Assembly (NCBI GenBank): GCA_002483865.1
Contig: DLIT01000070.1
Coordinates: 5,141-16,456, forward strand
DNA from: Brevundimonas sp. UBA7635
GTDB taxonomy: Bacteria; Pseudomonadota; Alphaproteobacteria; Caulobacterales; Caulobacteraceae
Length of the DNA stretch: 11,316 nucleotides
Direction of reading: 5' to 3'
Shown: positions 1-7,906 of the stretch, in pieces
Position numbering within the stretch: position 1 is the stretch's first letter
Layout: each line of letters starts with the position of its first letter
The notes under the pieces: model-generated
The model's input: the letters and a program-made list of their open reading frames with translations, nothing else
Databases searched by the model: none
What the model was told of the DNA's origin: nothing
Made by a program: the position numbers and the translations under genes

Positions 1-157
1 GAACCGCTCGCCGCACGTCGATAAGAAGTCGCGCGAGCAGTTTGAAATCCGCACGCACAAACGCGTGCTCGACATCATCGACCCCACCCCGCAAACCGTG
101 GACGCGCTCATGAAGCTCGACCTGTCGGCCGGTGTGGACGTCGAGATCAAGATTTAA
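1..157 (+). CDS. rpsJ: 30S ribosomal protein S10 (3' part only)
   Basis: The window opens inside this gene; the last 51 codons are present, read from base 2, and end in TAA. The protein is roughly 100 residues in most bacteria, so about the N-terminal half is missing. The visible part carries the typical S10 C-terminal signature: [17 protein letters not shown], then the [17 protein letters not shown] ending. S10 sits in the head of the 30S subunit. In E. coli it also acts as NusE, pairing with NusB and NusG in antitermination and transcription-translation coupling. It is normally the first gene of the S10 operon, so the operon promoter and leader lie upstream of this window. Identification is from family knowledge and clear residue agreement. 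Confidence 0.96.
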   Translation, partial: NRSPHVDKKSREQFEIRTHKRVLDIIDPTPQTVDALMKLDLSAGVDVEIKI

Positions 158-180
158 GAAAGAAAGAGGCGGGATCCGAC

Positions 181-912
181 ATGCGTACGGGCGTGATCGC
201 CAAGAAACTGGGTATGACGCGCGTCTTCGCTGAAGACGGCGCGCACATCCCGGTCACGGTTCTGCAGCTAGATGGCTGTCAGGTCGTGGGTCAGCGCACT
301 CAAGAGCGGGACGGCTACGTCGCCCTGCAGCTGGGTGCCGGTACCAAGAAGGCAAAGAATACCAACAAGGCTCAGCGCGAAGTTTTCGCCAAGGCCGAAG
401 TTGAACCCAAGGCTTATGTGACCGAGTTCCGCGTTGACGCGGAAGGTCTGCTGGACGTTGGTGCCGAGCTGTCGGCTGACCACTTCCTGGCAGGTCAGAA
501 GGTCGATATCCAGGGCGAGACCATCGGTAAGGGCTTCGCCGGCGCCATGAAGCGCTGGAACTTCGGCGGTCTGCGCGCCTCGCACGGCGTGTCGATCTCG
601 CACCGTTCGCACGGTTCGACCGGTCAGCGTCAAGACCCGGGCAAGACCTTCCGTGGCAAGAAGATGGCTGGTCACTATGGCCAGGAAGTCGTCACCCAGC
701 AGAACCTCACCGTCGTCCGCGTGGACGCCGAGCGTGGCCTGATCCTGATCAAGGGCGCTGTCCCGGGTCACGACGGCAGCTACGTCAAGGTTCGCGACGC
801 TGTGAAGAAGGCCCGTCCGGCTGAAGCCCCGTTCCCGGGTGCTGTTAAGTCGGCTGCTGCTGCCGAAGCTGCTGCTCCGGCCGTTGAAGCCAGCGAAGGC
901 GGTGAAGCGTAA
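181..912 (+). CDS. rplC: 50S ribosomal protein L3
   Basis: L3 is an early-assembly 23S rRNA-binding protein whose long central loop reaches toward the peptidyl-transferase centre. The 243-residue product starts [16 protein letters not shown] and has the family block [14 protein letters not shown] (117-130). The loop [20 protein letters not shown] spans about 145-164. Gln151 aligns with the E. coli glutamine (Q150) that PrmB methylates, so the modification site is kept; whether it is modified here is inference. E. coli L3 has 209 residues. The excess is a C-terminal tail (about 212-243) rich in Ala, Glu and Pro. An AGAGGCGGG purine stretch lies 23 bases after rpsJ and supports the start. Its stop overlaps the rplD start by one base (TAATG). 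Confidence 0.98.
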   Translation: MRTGVIAKKLGMTRVFAEDGAHIPVTVLQLDGCQVVGQRTQERDGYVALQLGAGTKKAKNTNKAQREVFAKAEVEPKAYVTEFRVDAEGLLDVGAELSADHFLAGQKVDIQGETIGKGFAGAMKRWNFGGLRASHGVSISHRSHGSTGQRQDPGKTFRGKKMAGHYGQEVVTQQNLTVVRVDAERGLILIKGAVPGHDGSYVKVRDAVKKARPAEAPFPGAVKSAAAAEAAAPAVEASEGGEA

Positions 913-1550
913 TGAAACTCTCGGTCATCAAACTCGACGGCAAGGCTGCTGGCGACGTTGAGCTGTCGGACGCCGTCTTCGGCATCGCCGACATCCGCGG
1001 CGACCTGCTGGCCCGTTACGTCAACTGGCAGCTGGCCAAGCGCCGCGCCGGTACGCACAAGGTTCAAACCCGCAACGAGAACTCTCGTACGGGCAAGAAG
1101 ATGTACAAGCAAAAGGGCACCGGCGGCGCTCGTCACGGTTCGCGCCGTGCACCGCAGTTCGTGGGTGGCTCGCGCGCCTTCGGTCCGGTCGTTCGCGACC
1201 ACGGCTACTCGCTGCCGAAGAAGGTTCGCGCCCTGGCTCTGCGTCACGCCCTGTCCTCCAAGGTCAAGGCTGGCAACCTGGTTGTCGTCGACAGCGTTTC
1301 GGTCAAGGAGCCCAAGACGGCTGCCCTGCGCGAAACCTTCGGCAAGCTGGGCTGGACCAAGGCTCTGATCATCGCTGGTCCCGAAGTCGAAGCCAACTTC
1401 GGCCTGGCGGCTCGCAACATCCCGCACATCGACGTCCTGCCGAACGCCGGCCTGAACGTCTATGACATCCTGCGGGCCGACAAACTGGTGCTGACCAAGG
1501 CTGCCATCGAGGCAATCGAGGCGCGCTTCGCTGAGAAGGAAGCCGCATAA
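912..1550 (+). CDS. rplD: 50S ribosomal protein L4
   Basis: L4 binds domain I of 23S rRNA and sends a loop into the nascent-peptide tunnel; in E. coli it also represses its own operon. The product is 212 residues (E. coli 201). The tunnel loop is clear: [20 protein letters not shown] at about 60-79. Lys68 aligns with E. coli K63, where substitution gives erythromycin resistance, so this site looks like the sensitive form. The C-terminal half carries the family pattern [19 protein letters not shown]. The start codon shares one base with the rplC stop and the stop shares one base with the rplW start, so translation is probably coupled on both sides. The E. coli L4 autoregulatory leader would lie before rpsJ and is not in the window. 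Confidence 0.97.
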   Translation: MKLSVIKLDGKAAGDVELSDAVFGIADIRGDLLARYVNWQLAKRRAGTHKVQTRNENSRTGKKMYKQKGTGGARHGSRRAPQFVGGSRAFGPVVRDHGYSLPKKVRALALRHALSSKVKAGNLVVVDSVSVKEPKTAALRETFGKLGWTKALIIAGPEVEANFGLAARNIPHIDVLPNAGLNVYDILRADKLVLTKAAIEAIEARFAEKEAA

Positions 1551-1855
1551 TGGCCGCCGCTCAACCCACCGCCAAACACTACGACACCATCCTGGCTCCG
1601 GTGATCACCGAGAAGGCCACGATCCTGTCGGAGCAGAACAAGGTTGTGTTCCGCGTTGCCGGTACCGCGACCAAGGACGAGATCGCTGCTGCGGTTGAAT
1701 CCCTGTTCAAAGTCAACGTCCTCAAGGTCAACACCCTGGTTCAAAAGGGCAAGACCAAGCGCTTCCGCGGCATCCAAGGCCGTCGCGTGGACATCAAAAA
1801 AGCGATCGTGACGCTGGCCGACGGCCAGTCGATCGACGTCACGACGGGGCTCTAA
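1550..1855 (+). CDS. rplW: 50S ribosomal protein L23
   Basis: L23 sits at the tunnel exit and is the docking point for trigger factor and the signal recognition particle. The 101-residue product is almost the same length as E. coli L23 (100). Glu21 in APVITEK aligns with E. coli Glu18, the trigger-factor contact, so the docking residue is kept. The middle has the family blocks [18 protein letters not shown] and KGKTKRFRG, followed by [13 protein letters not shown]. It starts in a TAATG overlap with rplD and stops four bases before rplB. Confidence 0.97.
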   Translation: MAAAQPTAKHYDTILAPVITEKATILSEQNKVVFRVAGTATKDEIAAAVESLFKVNVLKVNTLVQKGKTKRFRGIQGRRVDIKKAIVTLADGQSIDVTTGL

Positions 1856-1859
1856 TCCG

Positions 1860-2696
1860 ATGGCCTTGAAGCATTACAATCCGACGTCGCCGGGCCGCCG
1901 CGCCCTGGTGCTGGTCGACCGGTCCGAGCTGCACAAGGGCCGTCCCGAGAAGTCGCTCGTTGAAGGCCTGACGAAGTCGGGCGGTCGCGGGCAGGGCGGT
2001 CGCGTAGCCGTTCGCTTCCGCGGCGGTGGCGCCAAGACCCTCTACCGCAAGATCGACTTCAAGCGTCGCAAGTTCGACGCCATCGGTACGGTCGAGCGCC
2101 TGGAGTACGACCCGAACCGTACGGCCTTCATCGCCCTGGTGACCTACGCCGACGGTGAGAAGACCTACATCATCGCTCCGCAACGCCTGAAGGCTGGCGA
2201 CACCATCGTCGCCGGTGAAAAGGTCGACGTGAAGCCGGGCAACGCCATGCCGCTGCGCTCGATGCCCGTGGGTACCATCATCCACAACATCGAGATGAAG
2301 CCGGGCAAGGGCGCTCAGCTGGCCCGTTCGGCCGGTGCCTATGCCCAGCTGGTTGGCCGCGATCAGGGCTATGCCCAGATCCGTCTCGGCTCGGGCGAAC
2401 TGCGCATGGTGCTGGATGGCTGCATGGCCACCGTCGGTGCCGTGTCGAACCCGGACCACATGAACCAGAACCTCGGTAAGGCTGGTCGCGTGCGTCACAT
2501 GGGCTGGCGTCCGCACGTTCGCGGCGTTGCCATGAACCCGATCGACCACCCGCATGGTGGTGGTGAAGGCCGCACCTCTGGTGGTCGTACCCCGGTTACG
2601 CCGTGGGGTAAGGACACCAAGGGCACCCGCACTCGTAAGAACAAGGCTACGGATAAATACATCATCCGTACTCGCCACGTTAAGAAGGCTCGCTAA
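1860..2696 (+). CDS. rplB: 50S ribosomal protein L2
   Basis: L2 is one of the most conserved ribosomal proteins; it is needed for subunit joining and lies close to the peptidyl-transferase centre. The product has 278 residues, near the usual 273-277. Visible signatures are the N-terminal [12 protein letters not shown], the middle [17 protein letters not shown] (167-183) and the C-terminal [17 protein letters not shown] (227-243). His230 aligns with the E. coli histidine (H229) known to matter for peptidyl-transferase activity. It starts four bases after rplW and ends two bases before rpsS, with no room for separate signals, so it is read in the same transcript. Confidence 0.98.
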   Translation: MALKHYNPTSPGRRALVLVDRSELHKGRPEKSLVEGLTKSGGRGQGGRVAVRFRGGGAKTLYRKIDFKRRKFDAIGTVERLEYDPNRTAFIALVTYADGEKTYIIAPQRLKAGDTIVAGEKVDVKPGNAMPLRSMPVGTIIHNIEMKPGKGAQLARSAGAYAQLVGRDQGYAQIRLGSGELRMVLDGCMATVGAVSNPDHMNQNLGKAGRVRHMGWRPHVRGVAMNPIDHPHGGGEGRTSGGRTPVTPWGKDTKGTRTRKNKATDKYIIRTRHVKKAR

Positions 2697-2698
2697 GA

Positions 2699-2977
2699 AT
2701 GGCCCGCTCCTCCTGGAAAGGCCCGTTTGTCGACGGGTATCTGCTCAAGAAGGCCGACGCTGTTCTCTCGTCGGGCCGCAAGGACGTGATCAAGACCTGG
2801 TCGCGCCGCTCCACCATCCTGCCGCAGTTTGTCGGCCTGACCTTCGGTGTCCACAACGGCCAGAAGCACGTGCCGGTGATGGTCAACGAAGACATGGTTG
2901 GCATGAAGTTTGGCGAGTTCGCCCCGACCCGGAACTTCCCGGGTCACGCGGCGGACAAGAAGGCCAAAAGGAAGTAA
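2699..2977 (+). CDS. rpsS: 30S ribosomal protein S19
   Basis: S19 is a 16S rRNA-binding protein of the 30S head that contacts S13 and the decoding-region side of the A-site tRNA. The 92-residue product matches the usual length. It opens [18 protein letters not shown] and carries [19 protein letters not shown] and [20 protein letters not shown], followed by a basic tail KKAKRK. It starts two bases after the rplB stop and is followed by rplV after three bases. Nothing unusual is visible. Confidence 0.97.
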   Translation: MARSSWKGPFVDGYLLKKADAVLSSGRKDVIKTWSRRSTILPQFVGLTFGVHNGQKHVPVMVNEDMVGMKFGEFAPTRNFPGHAADKKAKRK

Positions 2978-2980
2978 CTG

Positions 2981-3361
2981 ATGGCCAAGTCCAACAACCC
3001 CCGCCGCGTCGGTGCCACCGAGGCTCGCGCCAAACTGGTCAATGTTCGCATCAGCCCGCAAAAGCTGAACCTGGTCGCCGCATCCATCCGCGGTCTGCCG
3101 GTCCAGAAGGCGCTGAACGAGCTGGAATTCAGCCGCAAGCGCATCGCCACCGACGTCCGCAAGGTCCTGTATTCGGCCGTCTCGAACGCCGAAAACAACC
3201 ACAACCTGGACATCGACAACCTGATCGTTGCCGAAGCCTTCGTGGGTAAGAACCTGGTGATGAAGCGTTTTGCGAGCCGCGCTCGTGGCCGCTCGTCGCG
3301 CATCCTGAAACCGTTCAGCGAAATCACCATCGTGGTTCGCGAAGCAGGTGAGGCCGCCTGA
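2981..3361 (+). CDS. rplV: 50S ribosomal protein L22
   Basis: L22 binds 23S rRNA near the outside of the large subunit and extends a beta-hairpin that lines the nascent-peptide tunnel. The 126-residue product is longer than E. coli L22 (110), mostly from an N-terminal [18 protein letters not shown] stretch. The fold signatures are [32 protein letters not shown] and the hairpin [20 protein letters not shown] near 88-107. The hairpin looks complete, with no sign of the deletions that give macrolide resistance. An AAAAGGAAG Shine-Dalgarno stretch lies within the end of rpsS. The stop overlaps the rpsC start by one base (TGATG). Confidence 0.97.
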   Translation: MAKSNNPRRVGATEARAKLVNVRISPQKLNLVAASIRGLPVQKALNELEFSRKRIATDVRKVLYSAVSNAENNHNLDIDNLIVAEAFVGKNLVMKRFASRARGRSSRILKPFSEITIVVREAGEAA

Positions 3362-4107
3362 TGGGACAGAAAATCAATCCGGTCGGTCTGCGCCTCGGCG
3401 TCAACCGCACGTGGGACAGCCGCTGGTTCGCCGGTGGCTCGGACTACGCCCGCCTGCTGCACCAGGACCTGAAGCTGCGCGCGTGGCTGAAGGAACGCCT
3501 GGTCGCTGCCGGCGTCGCTCGCATCATCATCGAGCGTCCGCACAAGAAGTGCCGCGTCACCATCTACGCCGCCCGTCCGGGCGTCGTGATCGGCAAGAAG
3601 GGCGCTGACATCGAGAAGCTCCGCAAGGACATCTCGGCTCGCACCGAAGGCGAAGTTCACCTGAACATCGTTGAAGTCCGCAAGCCGGAAACCGACGCCC
3701 AGCTGATCGCTGAAAACATCGCTCAGCAGCTGGAACGCCGTATCGCCTTCCGCCGCGCCATGAAGCGTTCGATGCAGTCCGCCATGCGCCTCGGTGCCAA
3801 GGGCGTCCGCATCAACGTGTCGGGCCGTCTGGGTGGTGCTGAAATCGCTCGTATGGAATGGTACCGCGAAGGTCGCGTGCCGCTTCACACCCTGCGTGCC
3901 GACATCGACTACGGCTTCTACGAAGCCAAGACGACCTACGGCATCATCGGCGTGAAGGTCTGGGTCTTCAAGGGTGAGGTGCTTGAGCACGACCCGATGG
4001 CTCAGGACAAGCGTTGGGCCCAGGAAGCCTCGGGTCCGTCGTCCAACGAAGGCCGTGAACGTGGTCCCCGCGGTGATCGCGGTCAGCGTCGCGGTCGTGA
4101 GGGCTGA
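3361..4107 (+). CDS. rpsC: 30S ribosomal protein S3
   Basis: S3 forms part of the mRNA entry channel and takes part in the ribosome's own helicase activity. The 248-residue product begins [21 protein letters not shown] type-2 KH RNA-binding domain is shown by [16 protein letters not shown], with the GKKG loop at 78-81. Arg131, Arg132 and Lys135 in FRRAMKR sit at the same positions as the E. coli residues linked to mRNA unwinding. The C-terminal domain holds [19 protein letters not shown] and [16 protein letters not shown]. The last 25 or so residues are an Arg/Gly-rich tail, slightly longer than in E. coli (233 residues in all). The start overlaps the rplV stop, so coupled translation is likely. 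Confidence 0.98.
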   Translation: MGQKINPVGLRLGVNRTWDSRWFAGGSDYARLLHQDLKLRAWLKERLVAAGVARIIIERPHKKCRVTIYAARPGVVIGKKGADIEKLRKDISARTEGEVHLNIVEVRKPETDAQLIAENIAQQLERRIAFRRAMKRSMQSAMRLGAKGVRINVSGRLGGAEIARMEWYREGRVPLHTLRADIDYGFYEAKTTYGIIGVKVWVFKGEVLEHDPMAQDKRWAQEASGPSSNEGRERGPRGDRGQRRGREG

Positions 4108-4113
4108 TAGGTC

Positions 4114-4554
4114 ATGTTGCAACCTAAAAAGACCAAGTACCGCAAGGCGTTCAAGGGCCGTATCCACGGCTCGGCCAAGGGCGGTTTCTCGCTGAACTTC
4201 GGCTCCTACGGCCTGAAGACCCTGGAACCCGAGCGCATCACGGCTCGCCAGATCGAAGCGGCTCGCCGCGCGATCACGCGTCAGATGAAGCGCCAGGGCC
4301 GCGTCTGGATCCGGGTCTTCCCGGATCTGCCCGTCACGGGCAAGCCGGCTGAAGTCCGGATGGGTAAGGGTAAGGGCGCGGTGGACTACTGGGCCGCTCG
4401 CGTTCACCCGGGCCGCATCCTGTTCGAAATCGACGGCGTGCCGGACGACGTGGCCCGCGAAGCTCTGCGCCTCGGCGCTGCCAAGCTTCCGGTCCGCACC
4501 AAGGTGGTGACCCGCCTTGACGCCGGTATCGTCCAGCTTGAGGAAGCGGCATGA
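4114..4554 (+). CDS. rplP: 50S ribosomal protein L16
   Basis: L16 helps shape the A-site tRNA binding region of the large subunit and is added late in assembly. The product is 146 residues, a little longer than E. coli L16 (136). It starts [16 protein letters not shown] and contains [20 protein letters not shown] and [15 protein letters not shown]. In [13 protein letters not shown], Arg82 aligns with E. coli Arg81, the residue hydroxylated by the RoxA/YcfD oxygenase. Whether this organism modifies it cannot be told from this window. The gene follows rpsC by six bases and overlaps rpmC by four bases (ATGA). Confidence 0.97.
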   Translation: MLQPKKTKYRKAFKGRIHGSAKGGFSLNFGSYGLKTLEPERITARQIEAARRAITRQMKRQGRVWIRVFPDLPVTGKPAEVRMGKGKGAVDYWAARVHPGRILFEIDGVPDDVAREALRLGAAKLPVRTKVVTRLDAGIVQLEEAA

Positions 4555-4748
4555 CCAAGATCGCCGATCTCCGGGGTCAAACCCCCGACCAACTGTCCGA
4601 CGAGCTTCTGAAGCTCAAGAAGGAACAGTTCAACCTGCGCTTCCAGGCTGCCACTGGCCAGCTGGAAAAGACCCACCGGGTCTCGGAAGTGCGTAAGGAC
4701 ATCGCTCGCATCTCCACGCTTCTGCGTGAGAAGCGCTCGGCGGTTTAA
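4551..4748 (+). CDS. rpmC: 50S ribosomal protein L29
   Basis: L29 is a small two-helix protein next to L23 at the tunnel exit. The 65-residue product is typical in length. It has the family pattern [19 protein letters not shown], then [20 protein letters not shown] and [20 protein letters not shown]. Its ATG overlaps the rplP stop as ATGA, so ribosomes finishing L16 probably restart here. It ends ten bases before the rpsQ start, and an AAGGAAA Shine-Dalgarno runs from its stop codon into that gap. Confidence 0.96.
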   Translation: MTKIADLRGQTPDQLSDELLKLKKEQFNLRFQAATGQLEKTHRVSEVRKDIARISTLLREKRSAV

Positions 4749-4753
4749 GGAAA
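4747..4753 (+). promoter_or_regulatory. Shine-Dalgarno site setting the rpsQ start
   Basis: AAGGAAA overlaps the rpmC stop codon and lies about six bases before the ATG at 4759. It decides between that ATG and an in-frame ATG at 4726, which lies inside rpmC and would add eleven residues not found in S17 proteins. Confidence 0.75.
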
Positions 4754-4758
4754 CACCT

Positions 4759-5001
4759 ATGCCCAAACGTATTCTCGAAGGCGTGGTCGTGTCCGATAAG
4801 GGCGACAAGACCGTCGTCGTTAAGGTCGAGCGCACCCTGCTGCACCCGGTCCTGAAAAAGACGGTCCGCCTGTCCAAGAAGTACCACGCCCACGATGAGG
4901 CCAATGGCCTCAAAGTTGGCGACGTCGCGCGCATCGTCGAATGCGCACCCAAGTCCAAGCTGAAGCGTTGGGAAGTCATCTCCAACGCATCGGCTTCCTA
5001 A
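4759..5001 (+). CDS. rpsQ: 30S ribosomal protein S17
   Basis: S17 is an early-binding 16S rRNA protein with an OB fold. Starting at 4759 gives 80 residues, close to the E. coli length of 84, beginning [20 protein letters not shown]. The family blocks [21 protein letters not shown] and the end pattern [11 protein letters not shown] are present. An in-frame ATG at 4726 was rejected because it lies inside rpmC and the MPKRIL start is the conserved one with a good Shine-Dalgarno. In E. coli this is the last gene of the S10 operon. The next gene, rplN, follows after only 18 bases, so no terminator or promoter separates the two blocks here. Confidence 0.96.
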   Translation: MPKRILEGVVVSDKGDKTVVVKVERTLLHPVLKKTVRLSKKYHAHDEANGLKVGDVARIVECAPKSKLKRWEVISNASAS

Positions 5002-5019
5002 AGAAAAGGATCGGATCCT

Positions 5020-5388
5020 ATGATCCAGATGCAAACTAACCTGGAGGTCGCCGACAACTCGGGCGCTCGCCGGGTCATGTGCATCAAGGTGTTGGGCGGC
5101 TCCAAGCGCCGCTACGCCTCGGTGGGCGACACCATTGTCGCCTCGGTGAAGGAAGCGATTCCTCGCGGCCGCGTTAAGAAGGGTGATGTCGTTCGCGCCA
5201 TCGTCGTTCGCACCGCCAAGGACATCCAGCGCAAGGACGGCTCTGTCATCCGTTTTGACAAGTCGGCCGCCGTCATCGTCAACAAGCAGAACGAGCCGGT
5301 TGGCACTCGTATCTTCGGCCCGGTTCCGCGCGAGCTTCGCGCCAAGAACCACATGAAGATCATCTCGCTGGCTCCGGAGGTTCTGTAA
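5020..5388 (+). CDS. rplN: 50S ribosomal protein L14
   Basis: L14 lies at the subunit interface, contacts 16S rRNA, and is the target of the silencing factor RsfS in other bacteria. The 122-residue product matches the family length. It starts [20 protein letters not shown] and has [20 protein letters not shown], then [20 protein letters not shown], ending [19 protein letters not shown] second in-frame ATG at 5029 exists, but the MIQMQT start is the conserved one. An AAGGA Shine-Dalgarno (5006-5010) sits about nine bases upstream within a small palindrome. This is the first gene of the classical spc operon, here joined closely to the S10 block. Confidence 0.98.
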   Translation: MIQMQTNLEVADNSGARRVMCIKVLGGSKRRYASVGDTIVASVKEAIPRGRVKKGDVVRAIVVRTAKDIQRKDGSVIRFDKSAAVIVNKQNEPVGTRIFGPVPRELRAKNHMKIISLAPEVL

Positions 5389-5390
5389 CC

Positions 5391-5699
5391 ATGGCCGCCA
5401 AGATCAAGAAGGGCGACAATGTCGTCGTCCTGACCGGCAAGGACAAGGGCCGCACCGGTCAGGTGCTCAAGGTCCTCCCGACCGAAAATCGCGTCGTCGT
5501 GCAGGGTATCAACATGGTTCAGCGCCACACGCGCCCGAGCCAGGCTGACCCGCAGGGCGGTATCAAGAACAAGGAAGCCTCGCTGCACCTGTCGAACGTC
5601 GCCATTGTCGACGCCAACGGCAAGGCCACGCGCGTGGGCTTCAAGGTCGAAGGCGAAACGAAGGTTCGCGTCGCCAAGACCACGGGAGACGTCATCTGA
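5391..5699 (+). CDS. rplX: 50S ribosomal protein L24
   Basis: L24 starts assembly of the large subunit by binding the 5' end of 23S rRNA and later sits near the tunnel exit. The 102-residue product has the KOW motif at its start (about residues 5-32, [20 protein letters not shown]). The next blocks are [17 protein letters not shown] and [19 protein letters not shown]. The length is close to E. coli (104). It starts two bases after rplN and overlaps rplE by one base (TGATG). In E. coli the S8 repressor binds the mRNA near the rplX-rplE junction; I could not recognise that structure here. Confidence 0.97.
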   Translation: MAAKIKKGDNVVVLTGKDKGRTGQVLKVLPTENRVVVQGINMVQRHTRPSQADPQGGIKNKEASLHLSNVAIVDANGKATRVGFKVEGETKVRVAKTTGDVI

Positions 5700-6259
5700 T
5701 GGCCGACACCAAGTACACGCCGCGTCTCAAGACCGAATATCAGGACCGCATCCGTGGGGTCATGAAGGAAAAGTTCGGTTACACCAACGAGATGCAGATC
5801 CCCAAGCTGGACAAGATCGTCCTGAACATGGGTGTCGGCGAAGCTGTTGCAGACTCCAAGAAGGTCAACCTGGCCCTCAAGGATCTGACCGCCATCGCTG
5901 GTCAAAAGGCTCTGCCGACCAAGGCTCGTAACTCGATCGCTGGCTTCAAGCTGCGTGAAGGTATGGTCATTGGTGGCAAGGTTACGCTGCGCGGCGCTCA
6001 AATGTATGAGTTCCTCGACCGCTTCCTCACGATCGCTCTGCCGCGCGTGAAGGACTTCCGTGGTCTGAAGGGCACGTCGTTTGACGGTCGTGGCAACTAC
6101 GCCACGGGTCTGAAGGAGCACATCGTGTTCCCGGAGATCAACTACGACCAGATCGATCAGATGTGGGGCATGGACATCGTCGTCTGCACCACGGCCCGGA
6201 CCGACGAGGAAGCCAAGGCTCTCCTCACCGAGTTCAATTTCCCGTTCATCAAGAACTGA
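5699..6259 (+). CDS. rplE: 50S ribosomal protein L5
   Basis: L5 binds 5S rRNA in the central protuberance and touches the P-site tRNA and S13. The 186-residue product is slightly longer than E. coli L5 (179). The N-terminal block has [20 protein letters not shown]. The tRNA-facing loop region is [20 protein letters not shown] (68-87), and the C-terminal part has [20 protein letters not shown] and [15 protein letters not shown]. The ATG overlaps the rplX stop. A purine-rich stretch between its stop and rpsN serves the next gene. Confidence 0.98.
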   Translation: MADTKYTPRLKTEYQDRIRGVMKEKFGYTNEMQIPKLDKIVLNMGVGEAVADSKKVNLALKDLTAIAGQKALPTKARNSIAGFKLREGMVIGGKVTLRGAQMYEFLDRFLTIALPRVKDFRGLKGTSFDGRGNYATGLKEHIVFPEINYDQIDQMWGMDIVVCTTARTDEEAKALLTEFNFPFIKN

Positions 6260-6278
6260 TCGGGAAGGGAAGAGAACC

Positions 6279-6584
6279 ATGGCAAAGAAAAGCGCCGTAA
6301 ACCGCAACGAAGCCGTCAAGGCTCTGGTTGCGAAGTATGCCGCGAAGCGCGAAGCCCTGAAGGCCACCGCTAACGACGAGAGCCTGCCGCTGGAAGAGCG
6401 TTTCGACGCCCGCCTGAAGCTGGCCGCCCTGCCGCGTAACTCCGCACCGACCCGCATTCGCAATCGCTGCGAAGTCACCGGTCGCCCGCGGGCTTACTAT
6501 CGTAAGCTCAAGATGAGCCGTATCGCCCTGCGCGAGCTCGGCAATCTGGGTCAGATCCCCGGCCTGACTAAGTCGAGCTGGTAA
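6279..6584 (+). CDS. rpsN: 30S ribosomal protein S14 (zinc-free long form)
   Basis: S14 is a late-assembly protein of the 30S head near S3 and S10. The product has 101 residues, the length of the long form found in E. coli. It has a single cysteine (Cys64 in [20 protein letters not shown]), so it lacks the two CXXC pairs of the short zinc-binding form. The C-terminal signature [19 protein letters not shown] is complete. A GGGAAGGGAAGAG purine stretch before the ATG is a strong ribosome binding site. It sits between L5 and S8, its usual place in the spc operon. Confidence 0.98.
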   Translation: MAKKSAVNRNEAVKALVAKYAAKREALKATANDESLPLEERFDARLKLAALPRNSAPTRIRNRCEVTGRPRAYYRKLKMSRIALRELGNLGQIPGLTKSSW

Positions 6585-6599
6585 GGGGAGCGAACAGAT

Positions 6600-6998
6600 A
6601 TGATGATCAACGATCCCCTGAGCGACATGATCGCTCGCATCAAGAACGCGGCGACCCGCAAGCGTTCCAAGGTGCTGACCCCGGCCTCCCGTCTGCGTCA
6701 GCGCGTCCTCGACGTGCTGCAGGACGAAGGCTACATCCGCGGCTACAACCTGGTGCAAAACCCGGGTGAGTTCCCGCAGTTCGAGATCGAGCTGAAGTAT
6801 TTCGATGGCCAGCCTGTGATCGCCGAGATCGCTCGCGTGTCGAAGCCCGGCCGTCGCGTCTATTCGGCTATCGGCGATCTGAAGCCGGTGAAGAATGGCC
6901 TCGGCATCTCGATCCTTTCGACTTCCAAGGGCGTCATGTCTGACGCTGCTGCCCGCGACGCAAACGTCGGTGGCGAAGTCCTGTGCAGGGTCTACTAA
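6600..6998 (+). CDS. rpsH: 30S ribosomal protein S8
   Basis: S8 is a primary 16S rRNA-binding protein of the central domain and, in E. coli, the translational repressor of the spc operon. The product is 132 residues (E. coli 130). It begins [17 protein letters not shown] and ends with the diagnostic [14 protein letters not shown] (102-115) and GGEVLCRVY. Two ATG codons stand side by side at 6600 and 6603. I chose the first because AAGGGGAG at 6583-6590 is nine bases before it and alphaproteobacterial S8 usually has two residues before the DPL motif region; the second remains possible. It ends one base before rplF. Confidence 0.97.
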   Translation: MMINDPLSDMIARIKNAATRKRSKVLTPASRLRQRVLDVLQDEGYIRGYNLVQNPGEFPQFEIELKYFDGQPVIAEIARVSKPGRRVYSAIGDLKPVKNGLGISILSTSKGVMSDAAARDANVGGEVLCRVY

Positions 6999-6999
6999 A

Positions 7000-7533
7000 A
7001 TGTCCCGTATTGGCAAGAAAACCATCACCGTGCCCAAGGGCGTCACTCTGACGCTCAACGGCCAGAACGTCACCGTCAAGGGTCCGAAGGGCGAACTGTC
7101 CTGGACCGTGGCGGACGAGATCGAAGTCAAGCAGGAAGGCGACGAACTGTCGCTGACCCCGCGTGTGGAGTCGGCTCGCGCCAACGCCATGTGGGGCCTG
7201 TCGCGTACCCTGGTGTCCAACATGGTCACCGGTGTTACCGAAGGCTTTGAAAAGACCCTGGAACTGGTCGGCGTGGGTTACCGCGCCGCCCTGAAGGGTT
7301 CGTCGCTGTCGCTGCAACTCGGCTTCTCGCACGAAGTCGATATAGCTCCGCCGGCGGGCATCACCTTCGCCGTGCCGAAACAGACCGAGATCAAGATCTC
7401 GGGCAACGACAAGCAGGCCGTTGGTGAAATCGCCGCCGTCATTCGCAAGCTGCGTCCGCCTGAGCCCTACAAGGGCAAGGGTGTGCGCTATCAGGGCGAA
7501 ACTGTCCGGCGCAAGGAAGGCAAGAAGAAGTAA
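7000..7533 (+). CDS. rplF: 50S ribosomal protein L6
   Basis: L6 binds 23S rRNA near the GTPase-associated region and is built of two similar domains. Starting at 7000 gives 177 residues, exactly the E. coli length, beginning [15 protein letters not shown]. The C-terminal domain has [20 protein letters not shown] and LGFSHEVDI, and ends [18 protein letters not shown] (here [18 protein letters not shown]) followed by KKEGKKK-type basic residues. The reading frame stays open upstream to an ATG at 6895, but that lies inside rpsH and would add 35 unrelated residues, so it was rejected. A CAGGG stretch at 6986-6990 may be the Shine-Dalgarno. Confidence 0.97.
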   Translation: MSRIGKKTITVPKGVTLTLNGQNVTVKGPKGELSWTVADEIEVKQEGDELSLTPRVESARANAMWGLSRTLVSNMVTGVTEGFEKTLELVGVGYRAALKGSSLSLQLGFSHEVDIAPPAGITFAVPKQTEIKISGNDKQAVGEIAAVIRKLRPPEPYKGKGVRYQGETVRRKEGKKK

Positions 7534-7536
7534 GTC

Positions 7537-7893
7537 ATGGCTCTTTCTCTGCAACAACAAGCCAAGCGCCGCGCCGAACGCAACCGTCGTCGCCTCAAGG
7601 CTGTCGCCAACGGCCGCCTGCGTCTGTCGGTCTTCCGTTCGGACAAGAACATCTCGGCCCAGATCATCGACGATGCCCAGGGCATCACGGTGGTTGCCGC
7701 TTCCTCGCTCGAGGGTGGCAAGGGTTCCAAGGGTTCGGACGTTGCCGCTGCAGCTGCCATTGGCAAGCTGATCGCCGAGCGCGCCAAGGAGAAGGGCGTC
7801 ACCGACGTCGTCTTCGACCGCGGTGGCTACATCTATCACGGCCGCGTCAAGGCGCTGGCGGAGGCCGCGCGCGAAGCCGGCCTGAACTTCTAA
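7537..7893 (+). CDS. rplR: 50S ribosomal protein L18
   Basis: L18 binds 5S rRNA and, with L5, joins it to the large subunit. The 118-residue product is nearly identical in length to E. coli L18 (117). It has a basic N-terminus ([14 protein letters not shown]), then [18 protein letters not shown]. The C-terminal signature runs [20 protein letters not shown] and ends [14 protein letters not shown]. It starts three bases after rplF and is followed by rpsE after 13 purine-rich bases. Confidence 0.97.
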   Translation: MALSLQQQAKRRAERNRRRLKAVANGRLRLSVFRSDKNISAQIIDDAQGITVVAASSLEGGKGSKGSDVAAAAAIGKLIAERAKEKGVTDVVFDRGGYIYHGRVKALAEAAREAGLNF

Positions 7894-7906
7894 GGGATCG
7901 GGAAGC

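Noticed and set aside
2944..4407. A 487-codon open frame on the minus strand across rplV, rpsC and rplP
   Set aside because: It lies entirely opposite three well-identified ribosomal genes. Its protein resembles no family I know. Long antisense frames are expected where third codon positions are GC-rich.
4573..4585. GGGGT-CAA-ACCCC hairpin near the start of rpmC
   Set aside because: It lies within conserved coding sequence (Arg-Gly-Gln-Thr-Pro codons), has only five pairs and a three-base loop, and is readily explained by GC-rich codons.
4726..4758. Upstream in-frame ATG for rpsQ
   Set aside because: It lies inside rpmC and adds eleven residues absent from S17. The ATG at 4759 has a Shine-Dalgarno at the right distance and gives the conserved start.
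5640..5720. Possible S8 autoregulatory RNA site around the rplX-rplE junction, as in E. coli
   Set aside because: I could not recognise a 16S helix-21-like structure by eye. Feedback by S8 cannot be claimed here without a covariance-model search.
6895..6999. Upstream in-frame ATG for rplF
   Set aside because: It lies inside rpsH and adds 35 residues unlike L6. Starting at 7000 gives exactly the family length.
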